64,000 nt of DNA from Aldrovandia affinis (lineage: Eukaryota; Chordata; Actinopteri; Notacanthiformes; Halosauridae): the NCBI GenBank assembly GCA_029706075.1, contig JAINUG010000178.1, forward strand, positions 1,660,130 to 1,724,129, in the 5' to 3' direction. Under the pieces are notes generated by a model. The model saw only the letters and a list, made by a program, of their open reading frames with translations, searched no databases and was not told the DNA's origin. Shown piece after piece: positions 1 to 13,400 of the stretch. The position numbers were made by a program, and so were the translations under genes. Numbering within the stretch: position 1 is the stretch's first letter; each line of letters starts with the position of its first letter.

Positions 1-387
1 CTTTATGGCCACAGTCTACCCACCTTCTAATGGCTACTTCCAGCAAGATAATGCGCCATGCCACAAAGCACACGTCATCTCAAGCTGGTTCCACGAACAT
101 GACAATGAGTTCAGTGTACTCCAATGGCCTCCACAGTCACCAGATCTCAGTCCAGTAGAGCACCTTTGGGATGTGGTGGAACGGGAGGTTCGCAACATGA
201 ATGTGCAGCCGACAAATATGCAGCAACTGCGTGATGCTATCATGTCAACATGGACCAGAATCTCTGAGGAATGTTTCCAGCACCTTGTTGAATCCATGCC
301 ACGAAGAATTCAGGCTGTTCTGGGGGCAAAGGGGGGTCCTACCCAGTACTAGAAAGGTGTACCTAATAAAGTGGCCACTGAGCGTAT
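1..387 (+). mobile_element. 3' end of a Tc1/mariner-like transposon (transposase C-terminus plus terminal repeat)
   Basis: A reading frame open from the window edge to the TAG at 350-352 encodes the C-terminal part of a Tc1-type DDE transposase. It has the second catalytic Asp in QQDNAPCH and the Glu in SPVEHLWD, 34 residues apart as in DD34E enzymes. The frame closes just before a terminal repeat of the type aggtgtacctaataaagtgg, which ends near 387 beside a TA. The 5' part lies outside the window, so I cannot say whether the transposase is whole. It belongs to a different Tc1 lineage from the element at 8091-9810. Confidence 0.85.
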
Positions 388-1835
388 ATGATGACTGCAA
401 TGGAAACTTGGACCCTAGAGAGGACCATCACCAGCGCCAAAGCATCTGCTCCTAACGAGAGCCCATAACCTGCTCTCCTCTGGAGGTGATTTCAATGGGA
501 TCCATTTGTGAATGAAGAAACATGATTTGATTGGCTGATGGAATCCTCTCTGGGACAGTTTGCCCTAATTCTTTGTGCAGTGTGATTGTGATGATCTAAA
601 GAAACGTTATTATATTGATGTTTGGTGTCCTGATCATGTGCTGTGTTGAGTGGGGGTGCACACCTGTGCTTTATGCCTAGTCACATGCTCATTCTCAGGT
701 GAGTGACCCTTTAGTTACTTTTTCTTTGTATATATTGTGGAGGACGTCGGTCTCGGCCACGTGGGAGTGGCATGGTTGTCTGTGTTTTGCGTGTTGTGGA
801 GGCCTTTGGAGCAGGGAGACTTTCCGGGGGCAGGTTTGGCACTCTCACAGGGTGTGAGAGTGAACTGTCGCCCGGAAGGTTGCTCCAAATGCCATAATTG
901 GTTTAATTATTATTTTATTATTTCATTGGTGTCAATCAGTCAATTGATATGGAAGTCAATTGGCTGATTGGGTGTCTGTGTGAGTATGTGAGTGAATGGT
1001 TGTGATTGAGTGATTGCCTCATGAGTCCCACCTGAGCCGGGCAGAGACTAAGCCTATTTAAGAGCAGGTGGGGCGAGTGGGGAATCAGTTAGTCTTGTCT
1101 TGTCATGGATGTTTCGTCATGAGAGTTAGTCTTTGTCTTGCGTGTGTATTGAGAGTTTGTCTTGTCATGGGTGCACGTGTGTTGTGGAGTGTTGTGGAGT
1201 GTTGTATTGTGGAGTGATTGTTGAAAGTGACTCAGTAGAGTTCTTCCTGTGTGTGTGGGGAAGAGGGAGAGGGGGTGCACTAAAAGTGTCCGCCTCTCTC
1301 CCTCGGTGTGTTTGTGGAGGAGAGCGAGAGGGTGCCCTGGACGGAGGGTCCGCCTCTCGCCCTCGGTTTTATTGAAAGAGAGCTCGCACTCGGCAGTGGA
1401 GAGTGTTTCAGAACTCTCACTGGGGAGTGGCGAGTGTCTCTGTATGAATGGGAAAGAGAACTCGAACTGCAAAGTTTGAGTGTCTCAGTATGCATGGGGG
1501 GGAAGCACTTGAAAGGTCACTGGATATGTGTGTGCCTGGGGAGGTTCCAGGGGAACTCCGGAGGAAGAGGCGCGGTGTCCCATAAGTTTGGATTATTTTT
1601 GTTTGTTATTTTAGTTAGTTGTTTTTACCTGAAAGCTTTGCGGCGAGTAGGGTGAAGATTTTGTGTTTGTGTTATATGTTAACCTGCTACTCCCACTGTC
1701 TCTTCCCCATGTCTGGGGGGAGAGACAGGAAAAAATGTATAAAAATCCGGTCCGTAGACCGACAAAACTCCACTCTGTCTCCTGGCTGCTTTGTTCCCAT
1801 CCAGGGTTTGTCACGTGGCGTTGAATTTTTCCCCG
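388..1835. other. Unclassified non-coding stretch, possibly an old LTR-like repeat
   Basis: No coding exon is recognised. A TATA-like ctatttaag lies near 1056, followed by GT-rich text. Around 1250-1470 a roughly 60-base GA-rich segment (gtccgcctctcgccctcgg and variants) is duplicated imperfectly. The TATA-like box followed by a long transcribed-looking segment could be an LTR remnant, but I found no matching partner or clear ends, so this is only a suggestion. Confidence 0.3.
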
Positions 1836-2125
1836 TTTTTCTCCCAATTTGGTTGCCAATCATACCCTTTATTTATCTCAATTCACCCTCCCCCACGAGT
1901 CTGCCGCCTGTCCTCCGGGACGAGACACTATTTTCCTTTTCCTGCTCCTCGACGGACTCGTGCCGGCTCCCGGAGGCGGACGGCCAAACGCCACCTCCGA
2001 TTGGGGCTGACGACCAGGGCCGGTCTGGTAGGGTTTCAAACCGCGTCCCTGACAGGCAGCGCACACCACACCGGACCAGCCAAAGTGTGGTGCGTTAGAC
2101 TGCTACGCTATCCACCAGCCCCCTT
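1836..2125 (-). mobile_element. tRNA-derived SINE (family 1), minus strand
   Basis: Read on the minus strand, the element starts with a tRNA-like head: box A near ggatagcgtagcagtctaac and box B ggtttgaaacc. A GC-rich body follows, and it ends in attggcaaccaaattgggag and an A-rich tail. Related copies occur at 4041-4425 and 55770-56146 (minus) and at 46745-47105 (plus). It is not a functional tRNA gene, because the tRNA fold is degenerate and fused to a repeated body. Confidence 0.75.
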
Positions 2126-2439
2126 TAGTTACTTTTTAACGTAATCACTGCTGTACCCACTCCGCGTTTAGTGATCTTTGAGCTGGTGCGGACTCTGAAA
2201 GGGTGTGTTTTATGAGCCGTCAGAGGTGCCATCTCCAGCTTCTTTGCGGATGGTTTAGTGTCGGTCTTTGAGTTTTTCAAAGTCTCTGTCTCAGGGCTGC
2301 AGTGAACGTCCCGACGCGTGTGAACTCTGCTTTGGGTGCGCGCCTGTGCAGTCAGTCAATAGTGTTACATCGTTACTGTGTCTCTGAGCGACGGCAGACT
2401 CTCGCTGCCCTGTTTCACAGTTTTATGTTGTGCCTGCTT

Positions 2440-2538
2440 CGTATATATGTGCGTGAGTGTGAGTGTGGTGCGTAAAGTGTGTGAGTGTGGGGCGTAAAGT
2501 GTGTGAGTGGGGTGTAAAGTGTGTGAGTGGGGCGTAAA

Positions 2539-2631
<93 letters not shown>

Positions 2632-2935
2632 TATGAGTGTGTCAGTGTGGTGTGCGGTGTGTAAGTGTGTGTGTGTGAGTGTGGTGTGTAAGTGTATCAG
2701 TCTGGTGTGTAAGTGTGTGTGAGTGCTGTGTAAGTGTGTGTGAGCATGTGAGTGCTGTGTGTAAGTGTGTGTAAGTGTATCAGTCTGGTGTGTAAGTGTG
2801 TGTGAGCGTGTGAGTGCTGTGTAAGTGTGTGTGAGCGTGTGAGTGCTGTGTGTAAGTGTGTGTGAGCGCGTCAGTATGGTGTGTGTGAGTGTGTCACTAT
2901 GGTGTGTGAGTGTGTGTGAGTGCTGTGTAAGTGTT
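2440..2935. repeat. GT-rich microsatellite and degenerate minisatellite
   Basis: A pure (GT)n core of about 80 bases (2544-2627) is flanked by about 400 bases of longer-period GTGTGAGTG / GTGTAAGTG variants. The long reading frames across it on both strands are repeat artefacts. Confidence 0.9.
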
Positions 2936-4040
2936 CTGCTGTCCCTCGTGGCTGTTGGCTGTGGTACCTGGGCAGTGATGGTCAGACACTCACATCTGTC
3001 TCTCGCTGTGGGTAACCTGAGGTGCTCCACCTGTACAACAACGTTTATATACAAGGGTTATATCAACTTTACGAGTCGCCCTGGGAAAGATCATAAACGG
3101 CTTAAGTAGTGTACGCCACGTGCACCTTGGCCCGCTGCGGCTGATTGGATCACTGCTGAAGAGCAGTGGGGCCAAAAAACACCCTCTCCCAGGGAAAGGG
3201 GAGGAGCCTGCTGAGGGGACACACTCCGGTGAACAGGGCAGAGCTCCCAGCTGTAAATCTTATGGCCCGATCAGGCGTGAGTTTTGTGAAACCACCTTAC
3301 CTCCTCTTTACCTGTTTGTCTGTTTATTTGTGCACGTGTGTGTGCAGTGTGTTCGGTGGCTCCCCCTGGTGGGAGAGTTGGGAGTGGCGCATCTCACTGC
3401 TGTATCGGCACCATGTGCCATTCCTGTGCGGAACCAATAACGGCGATGCGTTTAAACCTGCTGTCCTGTCACTCCAGCATCTTCATCTTCCCTCCCCCAC
3501 ACCTCCATCTCCCCCCAGCGTCCGGTACATTAATGAATTACACGGCGCCACACTCTCTATGCAGCACATGCATATATATTTATATGGCTCCAGTGGACTT
3601 AAGTGACCTAATTGTTGGCTGTCTGATTGGCTCCCGGATGCAGAGCAGGATGCCTGTGATTGGCTGGCGTAGATGCACTGGAGGAGCCAGCGCTTATGCG
3701 TGTGCTTGTTCCGCCTCGAATAAAGCGGCTGTTTGTTTGAGTGCTGAGAGCGCTGTGTTTGGTCTTCGGCTTCGACTGCTTGTGGCCCCCGAGAGGGACA
3801 TCCCTTTACGGCCCATGTGCCTGTTGCCCCCCACACCAAGCGAAAAAGGAGGAGAAGCAGGCTGTGGTGCTCGCCCCTAAACGAGAGACTGAAGTGAAGG
3901 AATGAGAGTGAAAAAGCCCTTCGTTCAAAGTGTGAAATTATATTTACATTTATTCACATCCCGTTCTACAGCCCACTGCTTCGGCTGGACCTCTCTTCAC
4001 CAGACGCTTGTCCACCAGGGAATCTCTTTCAAATTTGTCG
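2936..4040. other. Unclassified non-coding stretch
   Basis: No exon or known repeat is recognised with confidence. Two partly similar segments mention 'ctgattgg...gcagagcag' themes (about 3137-3165 and 3625-3665), and a gaataaagcgg signal near 3718 resembles an LTR-type polyadenylation signal. This could be an old retroelement, but ends and coding capacity are not visible. Confidence 0.25.
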
Positions 4041-4425
4041 CCGATTTTTTCCCATTTTTCTCCCAATTTAGTAGCCAATTTGTCTTGGCCTCTATTTGTT
4101 TTCCGATTTACCCTCCCCACACGAGTTTGCCGCTCGTCTCTACGAGGCAAGCTAATTGTACAAGGGCAGCGAACTCCGCTTCCTTCGAGAGGGAATTTGC
4201 CCACCCGCGTTCTGGAGACTCCCTTACGTGCTTCACGGCGGACCCGAGCCGGCTCACCCCCCTGGGGCGGACGGCCAAATGCCGCCCCCTTTCGGGGCTA
4301 ACGGCCAGGGCCGGTCTGGCAGAGATGGGTTTGGAACCGCGTCCCTGACAGGCAGCGCGCACCGTATCAGACCAGACGAGATACAGTGTGTCAGACCGCT
4401 ACGCTATCCGCCGCCGTGTCCACCG
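4041..4425 (-). mobile_element. tRNA-derived SINE (family 1), minus strand
   Basis: Same family as 1836-2125: minus-strand head gcggatagcgtagcggtctg, box B ggttccaaacc, GC-rich body and tail attggctactaaattgggag. It ends only about 40 bases before the first stk24 exon seen in the window (4464), so it forms much of the sequence upstream of that acceptor. Confidence 0.75.
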
Positions 4426-4463
4426 GGGGATTCTGTGCTAACGCCAAATTTCTTCTGTTCCAG

Positions 4464-7400
4464 GACACAAAGTTATGGATCATCATGGAGTATTTAGGTG
4501 GTGGATCAGCGCTGGATTTGGTGAGTGATGTCATAGCCCAGGAGTCTGGGTGCTTTTGCTGGGGCAGGGTTTCCTTTTTTTTTTTTTTTTTTTGAACACT
4601 TTATAACATGTAGTTGGGTTGGGTGTGGCTGGTTCTGGTTGGTTGTGGCTGGTTCTGGCTGGTTGTGGCTGATTCTGGTTGGTTGTGGCTGGTTGTGGCT
4701 GGTTCTGGTTGGTTGTGGCTGGTTGTGGCTGGTTCTGGTTGGTTGTGGCTGGTTGTGGCTGGTTCTGGTTGGTTGTGGCTGGTTCTGGTTGGTTGTGGCT
4801 GGTTCTGGGTGTACACAGGCATGAATGTGCCCTCTCTTTCCAGCTGGAACCAGGGTCGTTGGATGAAATCCAGATCGCCACCATTCTGAGAGAGATTCTG
4901 AAGGGGCTGGAGTACCTGCACTCGGAGAAGAAAATCCACAGAGATATCAAAGGTAACACACCTCTGTGCACTGCCTAGAGTCGTGTCTTCAGATCAAATT
5001 AAACTACAAATCCCAGAGGCCTTTTCAGAAAGCTACCATTGGTCCTATTGCATCACATGCTGAACAAACAAACAGTGACCATGGCAATGGGACCTCATAG
5101 CCGTAACAGCCCATCTTTCAGCAGTTCTTTCATCACTGCCTCATCATTTCCTGGTTACGCACATAGCAACCAGCCAGTTAGTTTGTGTAGGTGGAAGTTG
5201 CCCCTGAGCGCTAGTCTGAGGTCATCAATGCAGTTTTCTTCCTAATGGTTAAGGTTATGATTTGGGCAGAGTTAGCTGGTCCTGTGTCATACAGTGTAGT
5301 ATATGACGACACTGTCGAAAATATGAACACGGCTGTTCACTACAGAGATCCTATCTCCATTTTGATGAGTAGAACTAGTAACCTAGGATACTGAGAGGGG
5401 CTCCCATTGCATGCTGGGTACACTGCATGATTCTGCTGTGGTTAGGTATATGAAGGTGACTGATATGAAGTTGTGTGTGTGTTGCTGATCCCCCGACATC
5501 TGACCCCTGACAGCCGCCAACGTGCTGCTGTCGGAGCAGGGCGACGTGAAGCTGGCGGACTTCGGCGTGGCGGGTCAGCTGACCGACACGCAGATCAAGA
5601 GGAACACCTTTGTGGGCACGCCCTTCTGGATGGCCCCGGAGGTGATAAAGCAGTCCGCCTACGATTCCAAGGTGAGCCGTCTCCACCTTCACGGTCTCCC
5701 CCGGCCCTCCCCTTTCCAACGAGCCCCCCCCATGCTTGGACTCTCCTAGCCCGGGCCAGGGCCTCCCCCCCGCCAACACATACAAAGCTGCACACACTTA
5801 CTTCAATGCTTCCTTCTTTGTCTTCTGCTGCTGAGACCCATTGTGTTGTTGCAGTAAACGCGTGCCATGTTTGTGTCCCGGGCGTTGTAGGCGGACATCT
5901 GGTCGTTGGGCATTACCGCCATCGAGCTGGCTAAAGGGGAGCCCCCGCATTCGGAACTGCACCCCATGAAGGTCCTGTTCCTCATCCCCAAAAACAACCC
6001 CCCCACACTGGACGGGAACTACAGCAAGCCCCTGAAGGAGTTTGTGGAGGCCTGCCTGAACAAAGAGCCCAGTTTCGTGAGTGTGTCCCACGCTGACACC
6101 TGTTGTCCGTAAAAAGCACTGCAGCCCGCTGCGTCACTCTGCCCTCAGTGACTTTGAGCGCTCAGTTAAGCAACCGCTGCACAGTATTTCAATTCTTTTT
6201 CTGGCTGATTTCATTGACTGCCAAACGCAGACTGTGATGGAATCGTGTGCTATGGAGGTTAGATTGAACAAGTCACGGGAAGAGAAGGGATATCCCTGCA
6301 CTCTCTTATCACACCTCAAACCCCTCCCTCCTTTTACCATTAAATGTCCTCAGTAAGGGGACTACGGAGCGATGTGGATGTGATCCTGTTTGAATGCACT
6401 GAAAAGCTGTTTACAGTCTGTGGTCTCACCTGTCCATCTCTGGCCCCTCCCCCTTCCACCTGGCCCCTCCCCATCTCCACCTGGCCTGTCCTCTTCATCT
6501 GATTCCTCCCCCTCAATATGGCTCCTCTCCTTCTCCATCTGACCTTTCTCCCTCTCCATCCCCCTTCCTCAGAGGCCGACTGCCAAAGAGCTGCTAAAGC
6601 ACAAGCTCATTGTCCGTCACGCCAAGAAGACGTCCTACCTGTCTGAGCTCGTCGACAAGTACAAGAGGTGGAAAGCAGAGCAGTCTCATGAGGATTCCAG
6701 CTCGGACGAGTCTGATTCGTGAGTCCTGTCCGTTAGCACCCTGCTGTAACCCCCACCACTCCCTCTCTGGCAGGGGGGGCAGTGTAGTACAAATCTTGGT
6801 AGTTGTGGCGAACCTAAAATGTTAGATGTTTCCCTTACATCTCCCTTACACAGCTGCAGTTGATTGAGCTGTTAATTTAAATGTAACATTAAACCGCTAA
6901 TGTAGAGGTGGCCACCACTAAACCCTGATCAATTGAGTGAGCACCAGAGAGTGCTCCTGGATTCTAGAGTCACCATAGAGCACTCCTGGATAATAGAGTA
7001 ACCATAGAGCACTCCTGGATTCTAGAGTCACCATAGAGCACTCCTGGAGTCTAGAGACACCATAGAGTGCTCCAGAAGCTTCTGTCTCTTCCGTCCACAG
7101 ATGGCGGATATTATCGTTTCACTGTAGAGTAAAGTCCTGTATACCCCCCATCAACTTACGTCCATTAACCTGGACCCCCATTACATGATTTACCCCCCCC
7201 ACCCTGTGCCGCCCAGCAGAGGATAGGCTCCTCCTCCTTAGTCTGGTTTCTCCCTATATTCTCAACCAATGGAGTCTTTCCTTGCCACTGTCTCCGTAGG
7301 CTTGCTTTCAGAGGGGACCGTCTAGCCTGGGTTTTCTTATGTGAAGCGTTCTGTGAGAACGTATTTATTATAAAAAGCGCTATAAATATAATTCATTATA

Positions 7401-10400
7401 TTGTTATAATACTGATTACTGTATCTTCTAAAGGATCTGGCCTTTAGGCGGCCAGGGTGCATTCTGGGGGATTTCACGAGTTTCTGAACGCCCCGTTCTC
7501 TTCTAACGTCCCGATTAGGGAGCAGGACGGGCAGGCGGCGGGAGGCAACGACTCGGAGAAAGAGAACTGGAACTTCACAATCAGGGAGAAGGACCCCAAA
7601 AGGCTGCAGAACGGGACGGCCCAAGTCGGCGAGCTGGAGAGGAGCAGGGTGAGAGAGCGGGGACACGCACACACCGAATCTCAGCGTCCGTTACACCAGC
7701 GGTTCCCATCTCCCTCCTCGGGCCCCCAGACGGTCCATGTGTTTGTTCAATTCCACCACCTGATTCAACTCGTTTACTACTTAACGAGCGTTGATTAGTT
7801 GAATCAGGTGTGCTGGCTTAACAAACACATGGACCGGCTGGGGGTCCCTAAATCTCAGCATTGAACCGAGCTCCATGGTGATGCAAAATCTTGAAATGGA
7901 AACGGTACGTGATTTAAATGTAACCATGAAGACGGGGCGTCTCGTTGTGATTGATCTGAGCAAGCGATGGGGGTCAGGGGAGGCCAGTGCAAACTTAACC
8001 AGAGCTTGGCCGATTAATCGGTTTCACCGATATATCGGCATTGCCGCTGATATGCTCAGATTAATTTATGCACGTATACATATTTTTATATAAACATCGA
8101 ACAAAAAGTTTGGAAATTTGTGTTTGGTAGATTATTTCTCTGTTGTAACAATGCTTCTTGGCAATAAATTGTATACCGTTGGAAAGCCTGTTTATTTCCC
8201 TTTTAAATGGTGCCCCATTTGTAAGGAACATGCATTTGTGGGATGAGCAGCACAGCTGAGTATGTGGGTTGTGCCCATGAAAAATGTGCCAAATCTTCTC
8301 TGCCAATGCCAAACAGCTTATTCTGCTGTTGCTATTGACTCTTGTTTTGAGCTTCCGGTACCCCCAGGTGCTGACAATCAGGTGCCTGATTGGCAGCACC
8401 TGTGAGCATGGGCCCTGCTACAGTGGTCAATTGGTGTCTGCTCCAAGAATCGGCATGCCACGTTTGTCTGATCTCGATAAGGCCCGTGCGACAGGGCAAC
8501 TTCAAGCTGGTGTTCCGCAAAAGCAAGTTGCGGCATTATTTGGAGTGAGCCCTAGTACCATCTCCAAACTGAAGGCCAAGTTCCATGAAACGGGGGATGT
8601 CAGAGACAGACCGCGTAGTGGGCGTCCCAAGAAGACGACACCCCAAGAAGACCAGTTCCTCACCCTTTCAGTACTTAGGAACCGTAGGCTGTCTGCTACA
8701 GATTTGCAGTCAAGGTTTGCAGGACGATATGGCACACGGCTCTCGGCCCAGACAATCCGGAACAGACTGCACGCAGCCAATCTCCGGGCTCATAGGGCTG
8801 CCAGGAGGCCTGCCATGACTGCCCTTCACCATCAGGCCCGTTTGCGCTGGTGTCAGCAACACCTGCACTGGAACCTGAACATGTGGAGGAACGTTATGTT
8901 CAGCGATGAGTCCAGATTCTGCCTACTGAAGCTGGATCGTAGGGTCAAAGTGTGGAGAAGACGGGGAGAATGCTATGCTGATTGCTGCACCGATAGAGTA
9001 ACACCTTTTGGTGGAGGCAGTGTGATGGTGTGGGGCGGGATCTCCATCATTGGAGGCAATCTGAATGCAGAGAGATATCGAGATGAGATTCTGCAACCAG
9101 TGGCAATCCCATATCTCCACAGTCTGGGACCGAACTCCATCCTCCAAGATGACAACGCTCGCCCCCACAGAGCGGGGTTTATCAGAGACTACCTCCAGAA
9201 TTTGGGAGTAGAGAGAATGGAATGGCCTGCCAACAGTCCTGACCTCAACCCAATTGAACACTTGTGGGATCAGCTTGGGCGTGCTGTTCAGGCTAGAGTG
9301 ACCAACACAACCACGTTGGCTGACTTGCGACAAATCCTGGTTGAGGAGTGGAATGCCATCCCACAGCAGTGTGTGACCACGCTGGCGACCAGCATGAGGA
9401 GGAGGTGCCAGGCTGTTGTGGCTGTGTATGGTTCTTCCACACGCTACCGAGGCTCCTGACTGTTTGTTAAATGAATAAATTGTAAAATTGCCAATATGTC
9501 TTGTTTCTTCCTTGTTACTGATAGACTTCAATCATCCAATCCACCAAACAACACCAACCAAGAGTCAATAGCAACAGCAGAATAAGCTGTTTGGCATTGG
9601 CAGAGAAGATTTGGCACATTTTTCATGGGCGCAACCCACATACTCAGCTGTGCTGCTCATCCCACAAATGCATGTTCCTTACAAATGGGGCACCATTTAA
9701 AAGGGAAATAAACAGGCTTTCCAACGGTATAAAATGTATTGCCAAGAAGCATTGTTACAACAGAGAAATAATCTACCAAACAAATTTCCGAACTTTTTGT
9801 TCGATGTTTATATAGGGCCCTATTTTCATGCCGATGCTAAGCGGCGTTATGCTCTAGTGCAGGCGAATTGCCAGTTTCATCTGTCGCAAACTGAATATTT
9901 CCCGTCTCCGCCAAGTTTGGCAATTTTGTGAGACCTACATTGTTTCTTTTAACAATGTAGGTCTCAAAATATAAACTCAAATCATGAAAATAACAAATTA
10001 ATGCGCGCGCCACCTTTTGCGCACCTCCTCGCTCTCTTTTGAGAAGCGCTCCTGGCGCAGTTGCGCAAAACTGTCATGCATGTCAGGAAATTGCCAATTT
10101 GCAAAGCGTTAAAATAGAGAAAATAGGTGTTCTGATTGGCCATTATGAAACATCACCTATAGGCATGAGGAGGTAGTGCAACTGAGCGGGATTTGTTTTT
10201 GGTTTTTGAATTTAGATTTTTGAAAGGAAAAGACACTATGATGGAAGGTGACTGGACAGTGGATACAGGCATGGAGGCTTGGGACAAGGAGCAGGCCCAA
10301 TTAGCACAAAGTGGTGCCCCGTGGTGTATATGCTGCTTGGAGTATGGTCACCAACCCAACAAGTGTTCCGAGAGGGACGAATATGGCTGGAAGGACCCAA

Positions 10401-13400
10401 AGGAAAGACAAGACCGAAAAGTCCAAAAGAAAAATGGCCACTCTTACCCTGTTGTGCCCCCTAGAGAAAAGGGCCACAAGAACCCAAGTAAGCCACAACC
10501 GCAGCATAATAGTGAAGTAACAATTGCTGAGAAGTGTGCTGGGTTAGAGGCAGAGTTGGGAGAGGCGCAAGCATTTGTAAAGGGCCAAGAGGAAGTGATC
10601 CAGAAACTGGAGAAATCTTGTCGTGACCAGAAGGAAAACTTGGTGAAGAACCAGAGGCGGGCGGCCATGGTTGATGACAGATGGCGAGTCACCCTCCAGG
10701 AGGTTCATGAGCTGAAGAATGTCCAGTCTGAGCTGTACAGGACGAAGGCTGAGTTGGGGACCTCGGAGGAGCGCCATCTGGTGGCCGTTGGGAGATTGCT
10801 GGAGGAGCACACTGACTCCCTGAGGAAGATTGAAAACATGGCTGTGGAGCTGGAGAGGGAAAAAACCTCTCTTGGAAATGAGGTGAGAAACCTAACACAG
10901 ACGTTGGAAGAAGAGCATCTGCAGTGTCTGGACATCCAGAAAGCCCAGGACCAGGCCAAAGAGGAATATGCCAGGGGGTTGTGGGATGTACAGGCCAGGC
11001 TCACTCAGAAGGAGGCGGAGCTCAGGAGAGCAGCAGAGGCCCATGCGTCCGAGGCAGAGCAACTCCGGAGCCGAGCGGGGCAGCAGAGTGAGGGAAGGCG
11101 GGAGCTGGAGGCACAACTGGAAGAGGTGAGGGCTCAACAAAAAAAAAACAAGGAGGGCAGCTTGTAGAGCTAGAGGGAGTCCAGGAGGATTTTTCAAATC
11201 TGAAAACAAGAAGAGAAGATTTTTGTTTTGCAGGAGCTGCACCAAACCACCTCTGCAGCTCTCCTGACCGAACAAAAGGAAAATGAAGAGCTCCCTGTTC
11301 TGAAAGAGCAACTGTGCGACTTAACCAGGAGGCTGGACCAACAAGAAGCCCAGCAGTGGGCCACGGAGAACTCTTTTTGTGAAGTACTAAAAATCCAAAC
11401 TGAAACTACTGCAACTACAGGATCAATTGGAAACGGTGAGTGAAGAACTGGAATGTGCAAAATGTGTTCCTGTCATGAAAGATTCTAGCACCCAGGTGGA
11501 GATCTCGCAGCCAGTGGAGGTGGCAGGAGATGACGACCAGATGTTGGAGTCAAAGTGGATGGTTCTCAATCCCCCTCAGCCGGCGGACCTTGGAGGGGAA
11601 CTGGAGGAGCAGCATGCTGGGGATGAGCTATGGTGGGACCCTAGTGTTGAAGAAAGTCTCTTAATTATGGCTGAGGAGGCCTGGTTGAAACCCCGGACTA
11701 TCTGCTGTCATGGTGAGTGCATCTCTGTCAATAAAGTTAAGAAGACAGAGAAGAGAAATGGAGTTTAGACGGTCTCGCCTGAAGAGTAACGGGAAACCAA
11801 AGAGGCTGATGTTTAAAAGAGAAGATTGTAGGAAATGTCTATGGAGAGGAGAGGCAAAGATAACAAAGAAATCAAAGAATGAAATTAACATTGTTTTGAA
11901 GAGCATGTTTTCCCGGTTACCAAACCTGACCATCTGGAAGCAGAATGGAAAAGGCAGAAAAGGAGAAGGAGAGGATCAGGGATGACAAAGCTGCATCAAG
12001 TTTGCTGGAGGAGCCATGGAGGGCTGGTGAGGACCAGAGCAGGAGCGGTGACCGCTCCGTCCTTGGAGCCTAGAGCCAGTACACACATATGGCCACTTGG
12101 TGGCGGTCAAGGTGAGCAACTTGCGGCGCTCACTAATGACTTTCAGATAATCTTTCAGGCGGTGAATGGAGATAAAGGGATCCGGACGTTTGATCCAGGG
12201 GGGACACTTCCTGAGGGGACCGGGAGATGGTGGCTCTTCTGGTCGCCGCTGGACAAATGCTGCTCAGCCCTCCTGAGGTCAGAGCTGAGGAGGAGGGTGT
12301 GTTGCATCCCAAGGGGCAGGGCGAGAAAATGGCTGCCTGGCCCTTTAATTCTTGGGAGCCACTGGAGGAAACAGAAGAACTACGGTTCCCAGCAGCCCGC
12401 AGTCCCGCACCTGAACAAAGTCAAGCAATTTGGACTGCGGACAGCTGAAGGCCATTTGGAGGCCTATTTAAGGGACTTGTTTGTGTTACACTGGGAGGGA
12501 GTAGGTTGGCTGGTGTGGAGAGTGTTGGATAGAGAATTGAAGAGAGATTGGGAGAGAATTGTTTGGAGTGTGTTTTGACCTGGATTGTTTGAGGACCCCG
12601 CTTTGTGTACCGACTTGTGGACTGCCTGAGGAACTGAACTGGATTTGTGGACTGGATTACAGACACGATAATGAGACAAGGATTGTGGACTTTGTGTTTT
12701 GGATTCCCCAAATACCCCACCCTTTGTTTTGTGTTTTGTAAAAATTCGTTTAATAAATGATGATTTTGTTTGTAATACTGCCTCCTCCGTGTTCTTTACC
12801 CTGCGTACACCCTCTGCAAGGTCCGTGAGTGTCGCTCAACCCCTAGGGACATCACAATATACACTACCAATCAAAGGTTTTAAACACCCCCATTTTCCAG
12901 TTTTTACTTAAATTTAAGCAGTTCAAAAACTGAAAAATGATGTAAATTCTTTGGCAGTGAGTAGTTTGGTATAATGGTTAGGGAACTGGGCTTGTAACGT
13001 TAAGGTTGCAGGTTCAATCCCCAGGTGGGACACTGCCGTTGTACCCTTGAGCAAGGTACTTAACCTGAATTGCTTCAGTAAAATATCCAGCTGTATAAAT
13101 GGATTGTAAAGAAATGTAAAAACTGTAAGTCGCTCTGGATAAGATCGTCTGCTAAATGCCTGTAACGTAACGTAATGTAACGTAGTTTCCTACACCATCA
13201 AAAGGCACTTGGAAACTCAGCCACAAAGCCCCAAAGGATCCAAAGCCACAACAAAATCAGAAGACAAGTTTCTGAGAGTCAACAGCTTGCGTGATAGGCG
13301 GCTCACAGGACAACAGCTTCAAGCACAGCTTAACGCTGGTCGAAGTAAAGAAGTGTCAGTTTCAACTGTGAAGAGAAGATGCCTGTAATGACTTGGAGCT

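Larger units (their letters stand above)
10238..12856 (+). mobile_element. Gag-only LTR retroelement (no 5' LTR or pol seen)
   Basis: The region carries a gag-like frame (10238-11167), further short open pieces of the same coiled-coil and acidic type (about 11228-11440 and 11427-11768), a purine run (gagctgaggaggaggg) at about 12282-12297, and then a 557-bp LTR-like unit. I found no reverse transcriptase, integrase, protease or upstream LTR. It is therefore either a non-autonomous element moved by a relative or a deleted copy. It interrupts the degenerate Tc1 sequence that starts again at 12857. Confidence 0.5.

Noticed and set aside
2365..3054. Histidine/threonine-rich frame
   Set aside because: Translation of the GT/CA microsatellite.
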